Notes: generated from the letters alone by a model not told the origin. 64,000 nt of DNA from Cymbomonas tetramitiformis (GCA_001247695.2 LGRX02035455.1:1-64000), one strand, 5' to 3'. Positions 30,363 to 41,350 are shown, numbered from the stretch's first letter. A program made the numbers and translations.

Positions 30363-30786
30363 GCACCCAGCCTCCACGCCCTCCCTCCCGCTACATGTCT
30401 CCTCCTGCCTTTCTCGTTCCACAGTGTCCTTAGCCCCACCAGCGGGGATCGCATCCTCACAGTCGAATGCAGTCCGCGAGATATGATCGCATACGATCAG
30501 AGCCGCACGATGAACACAGGAGGTTACAATGTGTGCACAGCATGCAGACGTGAAGCTTTTGCTGCTCAGCACCGACTTTTGCACATTTCGGTATCCCGAG
30601 ATACCTTTGGCTTCCTCCTAATGTTGGGCGCCCCTGTTAGCCTCCTGCCGCCCGCCCGACTTGACCCACTTGCCCTGCCTCCTGCCCTCCTATTCATGAA
30701 TGGTCTCCTCCGCCGGCCACCAGAGTGCGGAGCCCTGGCATAGCTTCACTGAGGGGAAGCGGGCGGGGCTTCCGGCGCCGCGGCAG
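30363..30786. other. Intergenic region between genes 1 and 2
   Basis: Some 420 bp separate the gene 1 stop from the first recognised gene 2 exon. It must hold the gene 1 3' end and the gene 2 promoter or first exon. No clear signal was recognised. Confidence 0.4.
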
Positions 30787-30907
30787 CGTCCTTGCAAGAG
30801 CTTTCGACTCGTACTGCGTGATTGGCTCTGGCGATAATTTCACAATGCAGCTAAACGGCTTCGGCCAGTTCTGCACCGACTGTAACATCGCGGACCCGAA
30901 GTCCAAG
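30787..30907 (+). CDS. Gene 2 exon, p25-alpha-like start
   Basis: It contains AFDSYCVIGSGDNFTMQLNG followed by FGQFCTDCNIADPKSK, with donor gtcttc. The spacing of F-x2-YC, G and FCxDCxIxD resembles p25-alpha domains. The acceptor (gcggcag at 30786) is tentative. Confidence 0.55.
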
Positions 30908-33900
30908 GTCTTCTTCCCTCCCGTCCCCTCCTCGCTTGCCGGGAAACGCTCGTGCCTGGCCCCGTCTGGCGAGCTTCTCTTCGGCTTCCGCCATGTCAGA
31001 GGTTTTACCACCGGTGTTGGCCCGCCTCGCGCGGCAGCACAATCTACGGGTTTTGATACTACTCGCCGGAACCCCAAAACACAAGTGCGCCTCATCCCGG
31101 GATTTTTGCTTGGTCTCACAGTACGTCCAGCGCGGCCACTGCGACACTTGCTTCGTGGCCACCAACTACACCGAGTTTGGCAAGCAGGACGACAAGAAGA
31201 AGAACTTCGGAGACGACTCACTGGTGGGTCGCCCAGGTCTCGCCGCCGGCCTTCCGGCACAGCAGCGCCGATGATCATCTACCGTCCCAGATAGCACGCC
31301 GCTTCTTGCATCATCGAGGGCTGCGAATTCATATTGATCTGTCGTTGCTAGATCCAACGGTGGCGAGTTGAGGAGGCACAGTTGATGTTGCTATGGCAAG
31401 GCGAAATGGCTGCTGTACGGGGGCAGACCTTCACGGGGTGTTGAGCGGATGCTGGCGGGACTGGTCATCATTTTGGAGGAGCTCTATGGAGGCCTGGTTG
31501 ATGGGGAACGCACTTTTGCTGCTGAGACCTTCCTCGTAGTTCGAAGTGCACTTGCGATTGGAGCGATTCGCAGACTCCGGGTCGCCTTCGTGTGAACTAT
31601 GAAGGAGGCCTGCATCAGGGTGGTCACGAAGCGAGAAATGCCGCTTGCACTCCTTGTAAGAAACCTCCAAGTTGGGGCCTTCCCCGTAGGCGACACCAGA
31701 CATCCCGAGCTCGCGCACGCACTCCAGGGGCAGCTTGGGCACATACGTTGTCTGGCGCCGCCTACCGGGAAGGCCCCAACTTGGAGGTCTCTCACGAGGA
31801 GTGCAAGCGGTATTTCTCGCTTCGTGACCACCCTGATGCGGGCCTCCTTCATAGTTCACACGAAGGGGACCCGGAGTCTGCGAATCGCTCCAATCGCAAG
31901 TGCACTTCGAACTACGAGGAAGGTCTCAGCAGCAAACGTGCGTCCCCCATCAACCAGGCCTCCATAGAGCTCCTCCAAAATGATGACCAGTCCCGCCAGC
32001 ATCCGCTCAACACCCCGTGAAAGTGAGACTCCCAGCAGAGCTGGCGCGGGACAACCACATCCTGAAATTACGTGGAGATGTTCCGCTTGCTGCGAGAAGG
32101 ACGGCCGCGAGTGCGGTTGGATCCTTTGCCACTGCGGCCGACCGCCGTGAGTGCATTGTCGCTTGCCTGCTGGCCGTAGGATCCAAAAGTCGGGGTGGCT
32201 GTGCCACCGTGGAGATTCAGGTTAAGGCCGGATTGGTTGGTATGCGAAGGATGTCGGGATATTGCCGGTTGGTTGGCTCAGGTCCGGCATGAGTTCATGG
32301 AGGTGATCCTGCGCCTTGCCGTGAAGAAGTTCTTGGAGGGGCAATACTCGGGCAAGCTGACCGGGGAGCAAATTCGAGCCGCCATCTCCCGCTGCTTCAC
32401 GGTGTGTGCAGGGTGCCGCAAGCCCCCTCCGCTCACCCCTGGCCCTCATCGTTGAGCACCCTGACAGTTGATTTCCATCCACCGCACAGTTTTGGATTCG
32501 CCAGCAGAGCGGTCAGTGGCGCCACACGCAGGGGGAGCGTGCCCCTGTCCACTGATGCCAATCTGCGCTCTCCTATGAAGCGTTCATCACGGAGCGAGAC
32601 TCTGTGAGGTCGATGCAGGGCAGGGCTGGAAGGATCTGAAGAGTGAGCCCTTCTGATCCGGGGAGCCCTGCTAGATGTGGATGAGGCTCGCATCGAGCCG
32701 GGGGGGTTAGGGTTGTGGGATGCGGGGGTTGCAGGAATGTATCATCCCCAACATGCAGCCTGAGGTGGCGCATGTAGGGGGCCCCTCCCACCCTCCAGCT
32801 CTCACACCTCTTCTCCCCTATATTGGTGGTCCTATGCCTGAGGTGGCGCATGTAGGGGGGCCCTCCCACCCTCCAGCTCTCACACCTCAGGCGAGGGCGG
32901 CATTCGTAGCAGGCTCTGTGGAGCGCTGGCGTCGGATCGCGGGCCTGGCACCTGGTGGGGGAGCTGCGGTGCGCGGAGTTCCATGCAAATGGCCAGGCCA
33001 CCTATGTGGCCGCGCCCCCTCTTTGTAGGACGCGAGCTGCTCTGGGTCGAGCAAGGCTTGAGAGGGATGCTGCTTTTGGAACAGGACCGGAATTTCTGGC
33101 GGGAGAAGCGGTTGTACAAGCAGGAGGTTGACCAGGTTTTCCAGCCTCACAAGACGCTGCTCCTAGCCTTCTTCGACTTTTACAAGGTGGCTCGGCCGCG
33201 CTGCTCCCCGGTCGATGCCCATCAGGGGGAGGGAGTGTACGGATGGATTGCAGACGAACGGGTGGGCTGTGGCGGTGTTTAGCCGAGCTCCACCGTCCGA
33301 TCAAACAAGCCCTCCGGCGGCTCGCGGGCCTGGATCTGCAGGGGAAGGGTGTGCAGGGGACGCGTTGAGTACTTGTTGAGGGGCGAGTGGCGGCCTCGCA
33401 GTCTCCGGGTCACAGGTGGAACCGGCGCATGGCAATAGAGGATTTTCAACTATTCATTTACCAGTCGAACCTGATGATCGACCACGGGGTGAGTCAGCAT
33501 GACATCGAGATTGCTTTCGTCATGAGCCGACTGTGGATCAGTGACCCGGTCACGCACCCGGTTAAGTGAGTCCGCGCCGCCCGTCCCCGGGCGCCCCTGC
33601 CTCCTGGGGCCGCCGGAATCCTCCTACGAGTGTCGGCATGGATTCCAACATCTCTCCGATGGCCCGTCCCCTGTGTTTGACTGAGCCTCGACTTCGGCGC
33701 ATCCTTGTGCCGCTTCCGCCCTGCCGGAGTTGCACGACGGCCGGAGACCTGCCGAAGCCAATGCTTCAATGTACGGGGCAGACTTGAAGCTTCATTCGCC
33801 ATGCCCGCTTCTTCTCTGAAGATGTTTTTGTACTTGCGAGCTCGGTGGCTTGCCCTCGGAATTCAGCCCTGAGTGTGACCACGAGGGTCCTCACCGGATC

Positions 33901-34275
33901 GTTGCCAACGCATCGCTGCTGTTCGACAGCACACAAGCCGGGTGGGGGGAAGGGGGCTGCTATTTGAGATCAAGTGGCCATCCTCTCAGCTCGCGCCACG
34001 GCGACCTCGTGAACCCTCCGCCCTATTTAGAGCCAGGGTAAAGGGGGGGTCGTCATGGTTTCAGGTGTGGGGAAACTGGGGTGCGCTGAGGGAGCTGCCG
34101 GGCAGAGTGAGGGAGGGGGGATGGTGCCGGGCGAGGGAAGCCACGGGTGTGATGGCGGACGCGGCATGGCGCGGGCGTGGCGCAGGAACACGACGCTGTC
34201 CTTCGTGGACTTCCTAGAGGCCCTCGGGCGCATCGCAGATATCGTCAGCCCACCCGATGCCGCTCTCTTGCTGAG
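30787..34275 (+). CDS. Gene 2: p25-alpha/EF-hand-like protist protein (multi-exon, start not identified)
   Basis: Six exons were recognised. In order they carry: a FDSYC...FCTDCNIAD block like the start of p25-alpha (TPPP) domains; a block CDTCFVATNY...DDSL; VRHEFMEVILRLAVKKF; a basic block ending YKQEVDQVFQPHKTLLLAFF; MAIEDFQLFIYQSNLMIDHG...FVMSRLWISD; and LSFVDFLEALGRIADIV. I recall this order from a conserved protist family with EF-hand-like helices (memory-based, not searched). p25-alpha proteins bind tubulin, and such genes are common in flagellates, so a ciliary or microtubule role is a guess. Exons between 32402 and 33028 and after 34275 are probably missing from this model. It is the same strand as gene 1, about 0.4 kb downstream. 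Confidence 0.6.
31122..31223 (+). CDS. Gene 2 exon (34 codons, phase 0)
   Basis: The acceptor is ttggtctcacag and the donor is gtgggt. It encodes YVQRGHCDTCFVATNYTEFG followed by KQDDKKKNFGDDSL. Confidence 0.7.
31430..32021. repeat. 592 bp near-perfect palindrome (arms 272 bp, loop 48 nt)
   Basis: 31430-31701 and 31750-32021 are inverted copies with roughly ten mismatches over the outer 250 bp by eye, starting TTCACGGGGTGTTGAGCGGA and ending in its complement. The loop is 31702-31749. It lies wholly inside the gene 2 intron 31224-32281, so the transcript would fold into a long hairpin. Matching 142-codon frames on both strands result from the symmetry. Confidence 0.95.
32282..32401 (+). CDS. 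Gene 2 exon (40 codons, phase 0)
   Basis: The acceptor is ggttggctcag and the donor is gtgtgt. It encodes VRHEFMEVILRLAVKKFLEG followed by QYSGKLTGEQIRAAISRCFT. It joins in phase to DDSL of the preceding exon. Confidence 0.75.
32402..33028. other. Gene 2 intron region with an 80 bp duplication
   Basis: CCTGAGGTGGCGCATGTAGG and the following 30 bp occur at 32758 and again at 32838. A missing exon is likely here, because the next block starts mid-domain, but none could be fixed. Confidence 0.5.
33029..33186 (+). CDS. Gene 2 exon
   Basis: The acceptor is ctctttgtag and the donor is gtggct. It reads RELLWVEQGLRGMLLLEQDR, NFWREKRLYKQEVDQVFQPH and KTLLLAFFDFYK. Confidence 0.65.
33416..33565 (+). 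CDS. Gene 2 exon
   Basis: The acceptor is gggtcacag and the donor is gtgagt. It reads MAIEDFQLFIYQSNLMIDHG followed by VSQHDIEIAFVMSRLWISDP and VTHPV, ending with two bases of a lysine codon. Confidence 0.7.
33566..34185. other. Gene 2 intron, no feature seen
   Basis: G-rich runs occur near 33940 and 34080-34130. No exon was recognised. Confidence 0.45.
34186..34275 (+). CDS. Gene 2 exon
   Basis: The acceptor is gtggcgcag and the donor is gtgtgc. After completing the lysine codon it reads NTTLSFVDFLEALGRIADIV followed by SPPDAALLL. Phase with 33416-33565 is confirmed. Confidence 0.75.
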
Positions 34276-34640
34276 GTGTGCGCGCTGCAGGCCCGCCTGT
34301 GGAGCGCCCGTGGAGCGCCTAGAGCCTACCTCAGCTCCCATCGCACATGTGCGCTGCTGGGAATATAGTCGACACGTGGCGCGCTTACACAGGCCTCCCG
34401 AGCTCGCAGCCTCAGCGCAGGTGTGTTCAGCTTAGTGGATTGGCTCAACAGTCAGACGAGGCGTCCGAGGGGCGTAGGGTTTCCTGGTCGACAATAATGG
34501 CTCACGATGTTGTATGACGTATATTGTGATAAAAGATGCCAAATATATGCAAATTGGTATGTAAGAATTAGCACAATGCACCAATCGACTTGCTATTTTC
34601 ACTCAACCCAGGATAGGGCCCGATCCGGATAGTCTGCTGG
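34276..34640. other. Transition from GC-rich to AT-rich DNA
   Basis: Coding-like GC-rich sequence ends near 34440 and AT-rich sequence begins near 34485. No gene was seen. Confidence 0.5.
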
Positions 34641-34783
34641 CTTGAAGCCCGAGCAGATTGGCGCGCGAGCAGCAGGTTATCCGTCAGATTAACGCGCGAG
34701 CAGCAGGTTGTCCGTCAGATTAGCGCGCGAGCAGCAGGTTATCCGTCAGATTAGCGCGCGAGCAGCAGGTTATCCGTCAGATT
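34641..34783 (+). repeat. Tandem repeat, 35 bp, 4 copies
   Basis: The unit is GATTAGCGCGCGAGCAGCAG followed by GTTATCCGTCA. Copies are nearly identical. Confidence 0.9.
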
Positions 34784-35054
34784 CTGGAGAGATGCGCCGC
34801 CGTGTGCAACGGAATGCGTGGTGGGGGTGCATAGAGCCGCCCAAGGCATCGCAGGAGTCTGGTGGCATGGAAACCGGATCGTAAAGCAATCGGCGCTTTG
34901 TCAAAGAACACACGCAGGCGCTCCATATTTGTGCAGCGCAAAGATACCATAAGACAGAGGGCGGCTGGAATTGGCCGACAGCTTTTTTGAGCCAATCATC
35001 AAAGAGTCACTGACACCGCACTCGAAGTGACACTCGAAGCGACACTCGACTGAA

Positions 35055-35675
35055 TTGGAGCCAGCTTGGTTTGTCCACAGAGAGGGTTTCGGGGAGTACT
35101 CGCACCGCCCAACCTATGACTACTTCCAGGCGGTGCGTCATCCCAGGCCCCACTGCAGCCTCAGTCTTTATCCCCGCCAGCCCTTCAGCGAGTGCCGCTT
35201 CCTGCCGGAGCAGCGGGTAGGAAACGCCCCAAGGAGGAACGGCACTAGAGTGCCTCCGCATGCCGCCCGGCAGTCCCCTTGTAGACAACATTTGTGGGCC
35301 AATGGGCTTCCACCTCGCAGCGCTGCTTCTTCCGTAATGCTCTCTATCCGCTGCAAAAAGGCCAACGAAGCATCGAGCAGCGATCACACTTTCAGCCTCG
35401 GGCACCAAACAGCGGCGAGTACAAACGGTTGTGGCTGTGGGGCGGTGACGTGGCAGCTGATCTACAGCTCAATGGACCCCTTGAAACAGCGGGACTCGGC
35501 CGGGGCCATGACTAACACTTTTACGCGACCCCTTCATGTCAAGCTGCAGCAGGTATGCGATGTCTCAGTCACCCCCGCACATCAGGCCAAACTCCGGTCC
35601 TTCTTGTCCGTGCCTCTCACGGCCGAGAACCTCGCTCTAAAGAAGAAACCGTATAAAGGATCAATACATCAGTAG
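35055..35675 (+). CDS. Unrecognised open frame, possible exon or gene fragment (206 codons)
   Basis: It is an open plus-strand frame with no ATG start. Its C-terminal part (FTRPLHVKLQQVCDVSVTPA, then HQAKLRSFLSVPLTAENLAL) looks protein-like, while the middle is low in character. It may belong to the 3' part of gene 2 or be chance. Confidence 0.25.
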   Translation: MEPAWFVHREGFGEYSHRPTYDYFQAVRHPRPHCSLSLYPRQPFSECRFLPEQRVGNAPRRNGTRVPPHAARQSPCRQHLWANGLPPRSAASSVMLSIRCKKANEASSSDHTFSLGHQTAASTNGCGCGAVTWQLIYSSMDPLKQRDSAGAMTNTFTRPLHVKLQQVCDVSVTPAHQAKLRSFLSVPLTAENLALKKKPYKGSIHQ

Positions 35676-37074
35676 TCCAACTGGGCGCGGCTGAGGGCAG
35701 CGTCTCGTTGGAATCGCACGCCGCACATTGGCTCATTGGCAATCGCCAACGGAGCTCAAAAGTCTCAGCCGGAACAAGCTGAGTGCCTGAAGAAGGATAG
35801 GTGATGTGTTCAAAACGGTGGAAGCATGCATCTGGTGTAAGCGGCAATGCGAGTCTATGCAGAGGATTGTGTGAGCGGTACAGTTCCCCCGAATCATAGT
35901 CCAGTATGACAGGTCTACTTTCTATGAGTGTGAAGACACGGTAAACGGCTGGCTGTTATGATCTGATGTACCTTCCAGTTCAGTGGGACGGGCGGGTGTG
36001 GACTGAAGCGTCCGAATGTTGCGGAGGAAGGAAAACGAAAATCGCTTTTTCTGAGAAATACCACAGGGTTCCGAGTTTTTACTGAAGTTATTACAGTGAT
36101 CTATGATATACCACACATGGGGATTGCGTATGCTGTGCGACGTAGAAAGGCGAGAATGTGACAGAGAAGATGCTTCCGTGTGTGTGTGTATCGTGCACAA
36201 AAGTTATGGAGCTGAGAAATCTGATGTGCGTATATCAAAAGTGGTCTCGAGGGAAAGCTCTCCGATTGCCGCACCTCCTCCACAGCCCGAGTGTTTCTCC
36301 TTGTGTTGAGCTGTGTTTGATGAGGGGGGGCAATCACCAGGTGCTGGAGATCATAATTTACATGCAGTGTCGCTTCCACAAGCGGGTGAGCTCCATCATA
36401 AGTAGCATTGCACTGTGAAATCTGCCAGAGGAGCCTGTAAGCTGCTTTGCACCTGTTCTAGCAAAAGTTGCCAGTGGTAGCTAGCAGTGTTGGCTGGGGC
36501 CACATGGTTGCTCCCACTGCTTGCGGACATGATCCAGGCATCACGCGTGTGGACACAGTCAAAGGCCGGTGGAATACCAGGACATGTGGGTTGGAGCGCA
36601 AGGAAAGGATGGCACCAAGCAGGAGGGCCATCCAATTTGTGTGGGTCAGAGCAGATCGTGCCGGGGGGTAAGGGGGGATCAAGCAGCCGGTCCGACAATT
36701 TTGTGTGGGTCGGGGCACGCGGTGGAGGGGCTTGCAAACGCGGGGGGGGATCCATTTTCGGCGGGTGAGAGCGGTGCGCTCGGGAGCGGGGACTGCAAGC
36801 AGGAGGGTAATCCAGAGTCGTTGTTGCGATTTCTGCAATCAAAGATTAGGCCAGCACCCAAGAAGAAGATGCCCAACCTCTTCAAAAACTCAGTTAAAAA
36901 GTTGGTGTCCACTAACAAGTACGTGCACCCGTGATATTTGATATCTGCCTGTACCAGCCTTTCGGCCTGTTCGATCTCTTGTATACAGCATATCCCCATG
37001 GTCAAGTTTTCTTGAATCATTGGAGATTTTTATTCATAAAGCCATATTTTGAGAGCACATTGTCGGTGGTATAG
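35676..37074. other. Gene-poor stretch with doubtful exon-like blocks
   Basis: A block after tcaccag at 36340 reads VLEIIIYMQCRFHKRVSSII SSIAL (two pieces) then stop. Another at 36815-36934 reads LLRFLQSKIRPAPKKKMPNL then FKNSVKKLVSTNKYVHP and stop. Either could be a terminal exon, but neither is tied to a gene. Confidence 0.3.
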
Positions 37075-38400
37075 TTGACATGGAGGCGAATGGCATATTG
37101 TCATGCTATGGCATGTTGGAGCATTTCCCGCATCAGTGAGTTTTCCGATGGCAGACATCAGCTTAGGGAGCTGGATTGGGGGATCAGGATATTAACCATG
37201 ATGGGTGGCCAGCTCAACCCTGATAGTCCAGGAGGCGGAATCAGGGGTCTTTTGGCCAAGGCAAAAGATTCATCGGGGAGGCCAGGGTCCGCAGCGAAAC
37301 AGGGGGGGGAACAAAAAAAAGCACGGATTAGCAAGATTGCTTTTGCAAAAAAATAGAAAATATAGCAAAAAAGGCTTTATAATTATGCCACAACTTTAGA
37401 CCTAGACCATAGCATGTTGATGTTCAAAACGGTGGATGCTATCGGCCAATTGTATACAGTAGGAGTCGATCGATTTTTGCACCGCCATACATAAACAATA
37501 TATAACAAATAGGGTTATGTGTGTTAACAATATAGAGGCACCTCTGGACCGATCATCGGCTTCTAAGTTCGGAAGCGAGCTGCCTGGGCAAGTTTGATAA
37601 TTGACAGGTCTTGGTGGCGATATCCCAGAATCCGCGCGATAGTCGAGAACCAACAGCGCGAATGACCGAAATTGAATATAGTAAAATTAGTATATATATC
37701 CCGCAATGTGTATCCGCATTCATGGCAGTATCCGGTCACCCGTGTCGTATAACCGTGCAAGGTCTGGTCCAAACAGGAGATGTACAATAAGTCAAGGCAA
37801 GTACTGTGGGTAAATATGAAATACTCATCGGACTGCGGCAAGTACTCTGATGCCTGAAATTGACGTGGCCACATGAATGTTGGCATTTACGCATACTGGA
37901 CACCCGAAGATGTGGGACACGCAATTCGCCTTGAGTTGACGTGGCCACACAAATGACGACGTTTGCGCGAACTGGGATCCCGAGAGAATGTGGGACAGAG
38001 TAAGTGCATGCTCTTGTCGTGTAATCATGCAAATCTGGGAGAAGCTGCTTGTTTGGGCTTGCCTCTCGCTAGAACTGCCTGCACTCTCAACATACGACGT
38101 AAAAGTTTAGTGACGGCATCATGCATACACTCTCATGGTGTGGAGAACTCGATTTCGATCGAAATTTAGGTTCATCTGAGTGTTAGTTGCATTGGATTCT
38201 TGTTTGGTCATCAGTGGTCAGGGTGCATAAGTAGGGCCAGCTGACGGCCTCGTTGTTATACATCGATATCGAGGTGCTAGACTAGGCCACAGGCTCAATA
38301 TTCAGTAGATCCCGGGCTCAGTATAACGACTAGGTCACCGGGCTTCGACCGACTCCACCCGTAGCGGTGCTAGTCTCCGACAGTCCTGACAATTTGATGA
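37075..38400. other. AT-rich non-coding DNA with one diverged 77 bp direct repeat
   Basis: TTGACGTGGCCACA...ATGTGGGACA at about 37859-37920 recurs at about 37935-37997 with many changes. I see no gene. Confidence 0.5.
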
Positions 38401-39030
38401 CAATTATTGCACATCAACGCACTTACCACGCGTACCAACCACAGAGGCATCCGATAGTAGACACGCGAACCGTGACTTAAGACGTGATATCACTTCATCT
38501 ACCGGCGCGAACGGGGCATTTAATGCTGCATCGTCGAGGCAATTCACGATAGTGAAGTTACACAAACTGTAAATTGCGGTACCAGACAATAATCAGATAC
38601 TGTACCCAAAGTATCGTCTCCATAGTGAGATGCATGCAAAGCACGCCGCGTGTCAGCATATGTCATGCAATGTGAAATGAGGCGCACCCGAAAATAGCAA
38701 GCGGCGAGGTAAATACGAAAAGCCTTCAGCTGGTATGCGAATCGCGCGACGGCGATGAATGTTAAGGCGGTGGTCAAGGCGGGGGTATACCTGTATGAGC
38801 GTAGCCATACGCTTATACAGTCATGCCAACCGCCTTCGCTCACACAAACGCTACAACACGCAATGACGAACACAAGTCCCGCCGCCTACACGCATACCCT
38901 TCTCCTGCCACACGGCGACATGCCGCACACGGCCACACGCCATACACTCACAAGGCCATAAACCTACATCACGTGCGCTTGCACATAAACACATCCCACA
39001 CGCCCGCTCAGCTCACACTGCCTCACGCGG
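38401..39030. other. Non-coding DNA, no feature seen
   Basis: Mixed composition. The plus frame from 38823 is open but contains no recognisable domain. Confidence 0.4.
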
Positions 39031-39041
39031 CACACCTGCCA

Positions 39042-39668
39042 TTGGCCCTCTCGGCCCCGTCCACACACAATATTTGCCCTCTCGGCACTGATTGTTTACT
39101 TGCCCTCTCGGCTTCGGTAATTTCCGGATTATGCCCTCTCGGCAACCGCGCTCTCGGCATTCTTCTTAGCCCTCTCGGCTCCGCAATTTTCCAACCAACT
39201 CCTCGACATTCCTCTGACCCACTTTGCTTTCGTATTTCTACAAGTACTCTCTCGGCGACCGCGCTCATGCCATTCTTCCGAGCCCCCTCGGCTTCGGTAA
39301 TGTTACAACACACACTGCCGAGATCCGGGTGTTTAGGTAGCCAGGCAGCCCTGGCAGGTAGGCCCCTGAACGCCCAAACTCAATTCCGTCTAGAGGTAGT
39401 GACTGTGCCACAGAGTCACAGTACAGTAGTAGTACCGTACGTGCAGTTCCGACCGACCGACCGACCGACCGACCGACCGAGGTTTTATGTTTCAATTATT
39501 TCAGATTATTACAACTTAAGAAGTCATCGTTTCCGAAAGCCGGTGTTCCGAGTTATTTTGTGTATTCACTTCCGAGATATACCGGTAGTATATCGCTACA
39601 CACCCTACTGCAAACCTCATTAACCCTCTAGGCTCACAAGAAGAACACAAGTAGCCCTCTCGGCATTT
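39042..39668 (+). repeat. Dispersed 11-mer GCCCTCTCGGC, about nine occurrences
   Basis: Exact or near copies start near 39044, 39076, 39100, 39133, 39152, 39168, 39247, 39283 and 39652, at irregular spacing. An eight-unit CGAC microsatellite lies at 39448-39481. Confidence 0.8.
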
Positions 39669-40074
39669 GACCTATTGGCTTAATCTTTGGGAACTGATAA
39701 ACCGGCGTAGCAAGTGTTATTGTTGTATGTAAGAGTTGATGTTGCGAATTGGCCCTCGCCTAGGTTCTTATTCATCACCGCAGGCGCTAAATTGTCGGTT
39801 TCCCCTCGCAATTTAAGCAAGTTTGTGGGGATTTTGATTGTGGTTATTGGAGAATGTTTAACCCCCCCTACACACACATTCCGACTTTCCCGATTGAGGA
39901 GCAAAGCGTGGGCAGCCCTGCGCCCTCCATTACTTGATGGACCAATTCTTAATTGTATACAACCGTTTATCTTTCACCTCATTGTAGGGTTTACATCATT
40001 CTATGTTGGTCAGTTAGGATATCATGGCGGGTTTGCGTCCGCACGCACGCCCCCCCGTAGACACTACAACCTTG

Positions 40075-40496
40075 GCCACGAGCGAGTGGCTAAACTCCGA
40101 CACTAAGGATGGGGTAGGCGAGCCCCGCTATCACCATGAGTGACATCTGTCATCGAGAGGCCGGGTACGGCATCTCGATGGCGAAGCAAGACAAGTTCTT
40201 GAAGAACAAACTGTTCTGAGAGGACGCGTCTTCGCTTCAAGCATGAACTGAACATCATGCGAGTATCAACAGGCTAATTCGACCAGCCGATACTGTTAGT
40301 TCACCCAATGCTCTCGGGTTCACAACCCGATGGTGGTAACGCTTATGAAGCGTGAGGGCATTGGTATATGAGGAGCATTGCGCTCAAGCAGACACTTCTG
40401 GACACCAGAGACTGCACTCATACCCCACCAAATATCATTGCGTGTTGCTACAGTTCAATAGCAGCCGCATAGTCTGAAAGGTTGTATATCAACCTT
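40075..40496 (+). ncRNA. Candidate structured RNA with group-I-intron-like topology
   Basis: Perfect helices occur in tight succession: 40075-40079/40086-40090, 40151-40158/40173-40180, 40181-40186/40230-40235, 40241-40246/40255-40260, 40262-40267/40289-40294, and a three-way junction closed by 40305-40314/40355-40364. Then 40367-40372 pairs with 40417-40422 (P3-like), 40397-40401 with 40405-40409 (P6-like), 40409-40413 with 40471-40475 (P7-like), 40444-40450 with 40459-40465 (P8-like) and 40478-40484 with 40490-40496 (P9-like). The interleaved P3/P7 order matches group I introns. P5 is essentially absent, and no flanking exon was identified. It could also be a foldback repeat. Confidence 0.4.
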
Positions 40497-41350
40497 GACA
40501 CGCACCGTCTCACGGCCTTTCACATTTGTCATTTCTCCTGCCGCTCGGCTGCGTGCCCTTCACGATTTGGTCCCGAAAATGGTCGACATCGCTCAAGCTC
40601 GGCGAGTACCGTCGAAAACGGCATTTTCCAGGCACTTCTGGGACTTGAGGCAGGTATTTCCCAGAATTTGGGAATACCCGTATCCACGAGTGTGAGACGG
40701 CAACAACCCAATACGCGTATGCATACGTATGGCGCGACAGCCGTTGCCGTATCCGGTGAACTCATGATGACGATGATCATGGAGATAATGTATGTGAAGT
40801 CTCTACGGGTGCTCCACGGAAAATAAGGATCCCCGTAAATAAGAATTTTATAGGATGTTCAGGCCGTCGGATGGTCCTTAACACTGCGTGGCTTAATTAC
40901 CGAATTTCAAGTGTATGAACCGTCCATTTGCCCGATTTGATTACTCCGCCCATCACCTTATATTGAATATTCGGTGGAACACCCGTAGTCTGAAGTCTCT
41001 CTCGGACAGTGCACAGTCTTGAGTCTAGTCTCTGAGACTCATCAAATGAAAGTATCAAAGTCTGAAGATGCGATGACGTGAGACTGCGCCGTCGTCGTCA
41101 TCGGCATCGTCAAACGCAGACGCATACGTGACACGTGAGTGCAGCAAACGTAGTGACGCCACACCGCCAGATCAAAGTCGTCCGATCGTAACTTTTGGGC
41201 ATCAAAATGTCCGTTTTTAAGATCACCCGGATGAAGAATATATATATATATATATATATATCATCGGTATGTGATTTTCAGGGGAAGATCGCCATTTTTA
41301 CTGATTTGTACCCCTATTCAAACCCCCTTTTCTGGCGTTTGGGCCCATAC
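40497..41350. other. AT-rich non-coding DNA with a (TA)n tract
   Basis: A 22 bp TATATA run lies at 41238-41260. No gene was recognised. Confidence 0.5.

Noticed and set aside
31431..32020. Two 142-codon frames, one on each strand, with almost identical proteins
   Set aside because: They are mirror images caused by the 592 bp palindrome, not a duplicated gene.
36396..36842. Long overlapping frames on both strands as genes
   Set aside because: Neither strand shows a recognisable domain or consistent splice signals. Only short terminal-exon-like blocks were noted, at low confidence.
40305..40364. Hammerhead ribozyme reading of the three-way junction
   Set aside because: The conserved core (CUGANGA and GAAA) is absent, so only the wider group-I-like reading was kept as a candidate.
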